From Hyaloraphidium curvatum (taxonomy: Eukaryota; Monoblepharomycota; Hyaloraphidiomycetes; Hyaloraphidiales; Hyaloraphidiaceae): a stretch of DNA of 64,000 nucleotides. The notes below the pieces were generated by a model that saw nothing but the letters and a program-made list of their open reading frames with translations, searched no databases and was not told the DNA's origin. This document shows positions 62,145 through 64,000 of the stretch, in pieces. The stretch is from contig JAIVFI010000029.1 in the NCBI GenBank assembly GCA_025558095.1, positions 248,001-312,000 on the forward strand, written 5' to 3'. The position numbers and the translations under genes were made by a program. Position 1 is the stretch's first letter. Each line of letters starts with the position of its first letter.

Positions 62145-64000
62145 ATGGAAGATATGATTCCCACAGAGCCTTTCTTGCAGGCAACCTTGGCAGACATTGA
62201 TGATAGTGTCCCCCAGGTGGCAAGTTGGGATCCAATCAACCCTCCAGATCAATTTGTTCAGATCACAGCTGCCATGGAAAAGTTGCAGTTAGCAGGAATA
62301 GCCAAGCCTGACAAGCACCATGGAATCCTGCTCGACTCTGGTGCATCATTCAACTCGTCTCCAGACCTGTCTGATTTTATGGAGATGTGGCCTCTTTGTC
62401 CTCCAGTTCAAATCACCCAAGTCCAAGAGAAATTATTTGCCAACTACGCGGGGACAATCATGATTCACTTCAATGATATGAAGAGGAAATGTCTGGTATC
62501 AAACGTACTGTTCATGCCCCTCAGTGCTTGCCGACTCCTGTCACTTGCACATTTCCAACGCAAAGGTTTTGAGTTCAGCGCCAAACCTCCTCAAAACCTG
62601 ACAGATCCCTCTGAACCACTCTTTGCAACCCTGACATTTGGAAATGAACCACGTGCCAAGGCACAGGTGGTGAACAACGTCTACATCCTGAATGCAGACG
62701 TGCTGCAGGGCAACAGCAACACGGTCGGAGACACTTCTCATGGCAGACAGGTGATGGTCCTTCAAGCAACTGATAAGGATCAACGGCGCCTCATCCATGC
62801 CCGCTTCGGCCATGTGTCACTTGACATGCTCCGACGCATGAAACTGCACAACCTCATCCAAGGTCTTGACAAATTTGATCTGGGAGCCATAGGAGATCAT
62901 GAGAACTGCGACTCGTGCATACGGGCAAAAATGGTTTCAGAACCATACCCGCCTCACCCGGTTTGCACGGCAAAAAGGCCATTACACGTTGCACATACGG
63001 ATATGGCCGTGAATTTCCCTAGATCCCTAGATGGCAAGCGCCATCTTCTCATCATTTTCGACGATGACACTCAGTTTCTTGCCACTTTCAACTTGGCCCT
63101 TCGCTCTGAAATGTCATCGACAATCATCAGATTCAGCGAACACGCCAGGAATCAATATGGATACGTTCTTGGCAACCTCCATGCGGACAATGAAGCCAAC
63201 ACGAAGGAACTCCAGGAACACCTCCACAAGATTGGGGCTCAGTTCAGACTCATCATCCCAGGACATCCCCAAATGAATTCGGTTGCTGAACGGGGAGTTC
63301 AAAAGATTGAGAAAATGATCCGTGCAATGCTGTTAGGGGAACAGCGACCCTCTGAGGAATGGTCTTTTGCCGCGAGTCATGTAGGGCACGTCCTCAACTG
63401 CGTGCCAACCACCAAATCATGGAGAAAGAACGCCGTTCCTCTGACTTTGTGGAGTGGAGAAATTCCAACAGTCGAAGACTTCTATACATTCGGGATGGAA
63501 TGCTGGGCCCAAGTGCGAGACAGAGAACTCACTACCTTGGCACCACGCGGTGCGCGAGCAATCTACTTGGGGAGAGCTCCAAACACAAAAGGGCACATGG
63601 TTCGTTTGATTGATTCAGGAAAAGTCATGGCAGTCCGAACCATAGTGCCAAATGAGCGCTACAGCGCACGCACTATCCCTTTCCTTGCACCCACTTCCTC
63701 AAAACCAGGCAAGGAAGCTGTCGACAGCACGGCAACGCCACCTCTTTCAACGTTCGATCTACTTGATCTCATCCAAACGGATGATCTAGTGCCTCAGGGG
63801 GAGGAGGAACAAGAGCCACTAGATCTTCATGAGCAGCAAGAACAGCAAGAGCAGAATGGACAGCACGATGGTCATTGCCCTGTGCGTCATTCTTCTCGGG
63901 CACAGCAGCCTCCCCGGGAATGGTGGAAAGCCCCACAACTGCAAGCTGTAATTATGGCAGGAATCCATGGACCAGTGCACATGGACTTTGGGAGCCAAGG
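62145..64000 (+). CDS. pol: Copia pol: protease and integrase (partial at the 3' end)
   Basis: An open frame from ATG 62145 to the window end, 618 codons without a stop. In order: an aspartic protease site LLDSGAS (residues about 64-70); a pre-integrase zinc-binding region H-x3-FGHVSLDML ... CDSC; and an integrase core with the D-D-E triad seen in AHTDMAV, NLHADNEAN and NSVAERGVQKIEKM. A GKxH/GYxx-like C-terminal integrase region (TKGHMVRLIDSGKV) and a Gln/Glu-rich linker follow, before the reverse transcriptase that should start past 64000. The intact frame suggests that this part decayed little, in contrast to the gag region. Confidence 0.9.
   Translation, partial: MEDMIPTEPFLQATLADIDDSVPQVASWDPINPPDQFVQITAAMEKLQLAGIAKPDKHHGILLDSGASFNSSPDLSDFMEMWPLCPPVQITQVQEKLFANYAGTIMIHFNDMKRKCLVSNVLFMPLSACRLLSLAHFQRKGFEFSAKPPQNLTDPSEPLFATLTFGNEPRAKAQVVNNVYILNADVLQGNSNTVGDTSHGRQVMVLQATDKDQRRLIHARFGHVSLDMLRRMKLHNLIQGLDKFDLGAIGDHENCDSCIRAKMVSEPYPPHPVCTAKRPLHVAHTDMAVNFPRSLDGKRHLLIIFDDDTQFLATFNLALRSEMSSTIIRFSEHARNQYGYVLGNLHADNEANTKELQEHLHKIGAQFRLIIPGHPQMNSVAERGVQKIEKMIRAMLLGEQRPSEEWSFAASHVGHVLNCVPTTKSWRKNAVPLTLWSGEIPTVEDFYTFGMECWAQVRDRELTTLAPRGARAIYLGRAPNTKGHMVRLIDSGKVMAVRTIVPNERYSARTIPFLAPTSSKPGKEAVDSTATPPLSTFDLLDLIQTDDLVPQGEEEQEPLDLHEQQEQQEQNGQHDGHCPVRHSSRAQQPPREWWKAPQLQAVIMAGIHGPVHMDFGSQ

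Larger units (their letters stand above)
60546..64000 (+). mobile_element. Ty1/copia LTR retrotransposon, 5' part (runs off the window)
   Basis: A 5' LTR (60546..60690), primer binding site, gag, zinc-knuckle ORF and pol in the order protease-integrase, which defines the copia (Pseudoviridae) class. Inserted into the LINE on its left. The 3' part of pol (reverse transcriptase, RNase H) and the 3' LTR are outside the window. Codon use and GC are unlike the host genes. Confidence 0.9.

Overview
The window is eukaryotic nuclear DNA: GC-rich, densely packed, with protein genes on both strands. Most genes are cut by short introns (typically 47-66 nt, GT or occasionally GC at the 5' end, AG at the 3' end, often with a CTGAC/CTAAC-like branch site). 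My gene models contain about 86 introns. The gene set (complex I subunit, OCRL-type phosphatase with RhoGAP, LKB1-like kinase, CNOT11, Nup153-like nucleoporin, WDR70, yeast-like CBS without a haem domain, Hut1, Sec14) suggests a unicellular opisthokont, perhaps an early-diverging fungus or a close relative. The species cannot be fixed from the sequence. All exon-intron models were made by eye from reading frame, splice consensus and protein-family conservation; no search was run.

Layout. 0-6.7 kb: N-terminal fragment of an unknown gene, an NAD-epimerase-like gene, mitochondrial BOLA3, ALG1, complex I NDUFB3, an atypical protein kinase, and an unknown RGG protein. 6.7-20 kb: THADA/Trm732 (one 4.7-kb gene), LTV1, WDR70, RPB6, OCRL-type inositol 5-phosphatase. 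20-21 kb: a gap of about 950 bp in which I see no gene. 21-32.6 kb: TELO2, NOC3, a small membrane protein, a Thg1-like nucleotidyltransferase, cystathionine beta-synthase, PP6-type phosphatase. 32.9-43.2 kb: LKB1-like kinase, CNOT11, PDCD2/Tsr4, Hut1, Nup153-like nucleoporin, Sec14-like protein. 43.3-57 kb: EMC1 (15 exons), OST48/Wbp1, a UPF0390-type small basic protein, an RNASEK-like membrane protein, a Pumilio protein, Rpn13 (PRU domain only), COQ8, CCDC124/Lso2.

57-64 kb is a transposon graveyard of clearly lower GC. It holds three pieces of a LINE-type (non-LTR) element, a degenerate open region, and the 5' part of a Ty1/copia element. The copia element begins with a 145-bp LTR with perfect 10-bp inverted ends, directly followed by a primer site that looks complementary to the anticodon arm of initiator tRNA-Met. 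It is inserted exactly at the reverse-transcriptase DD motif of the LINE. Its gag is frameshifted away from the zinc knuckle and its pol runs off the window end.

Working themes: ribosome and tRNA biogenesis (LTV1, NOC3, PDCD2/Tsr4, CCDC124, THADA, Thg1-like, UPF0390-type); ER and secretory pathway (ALG1, OST48, EMC1, Hut1, Sec14, OCRL); signalling (PP6, LKB1-like, kinase at 4.3 kb); RNA control (CNOT11, Pumilio, RPB6); mitochondria (NDUFB3, BOLA3, COQ8).
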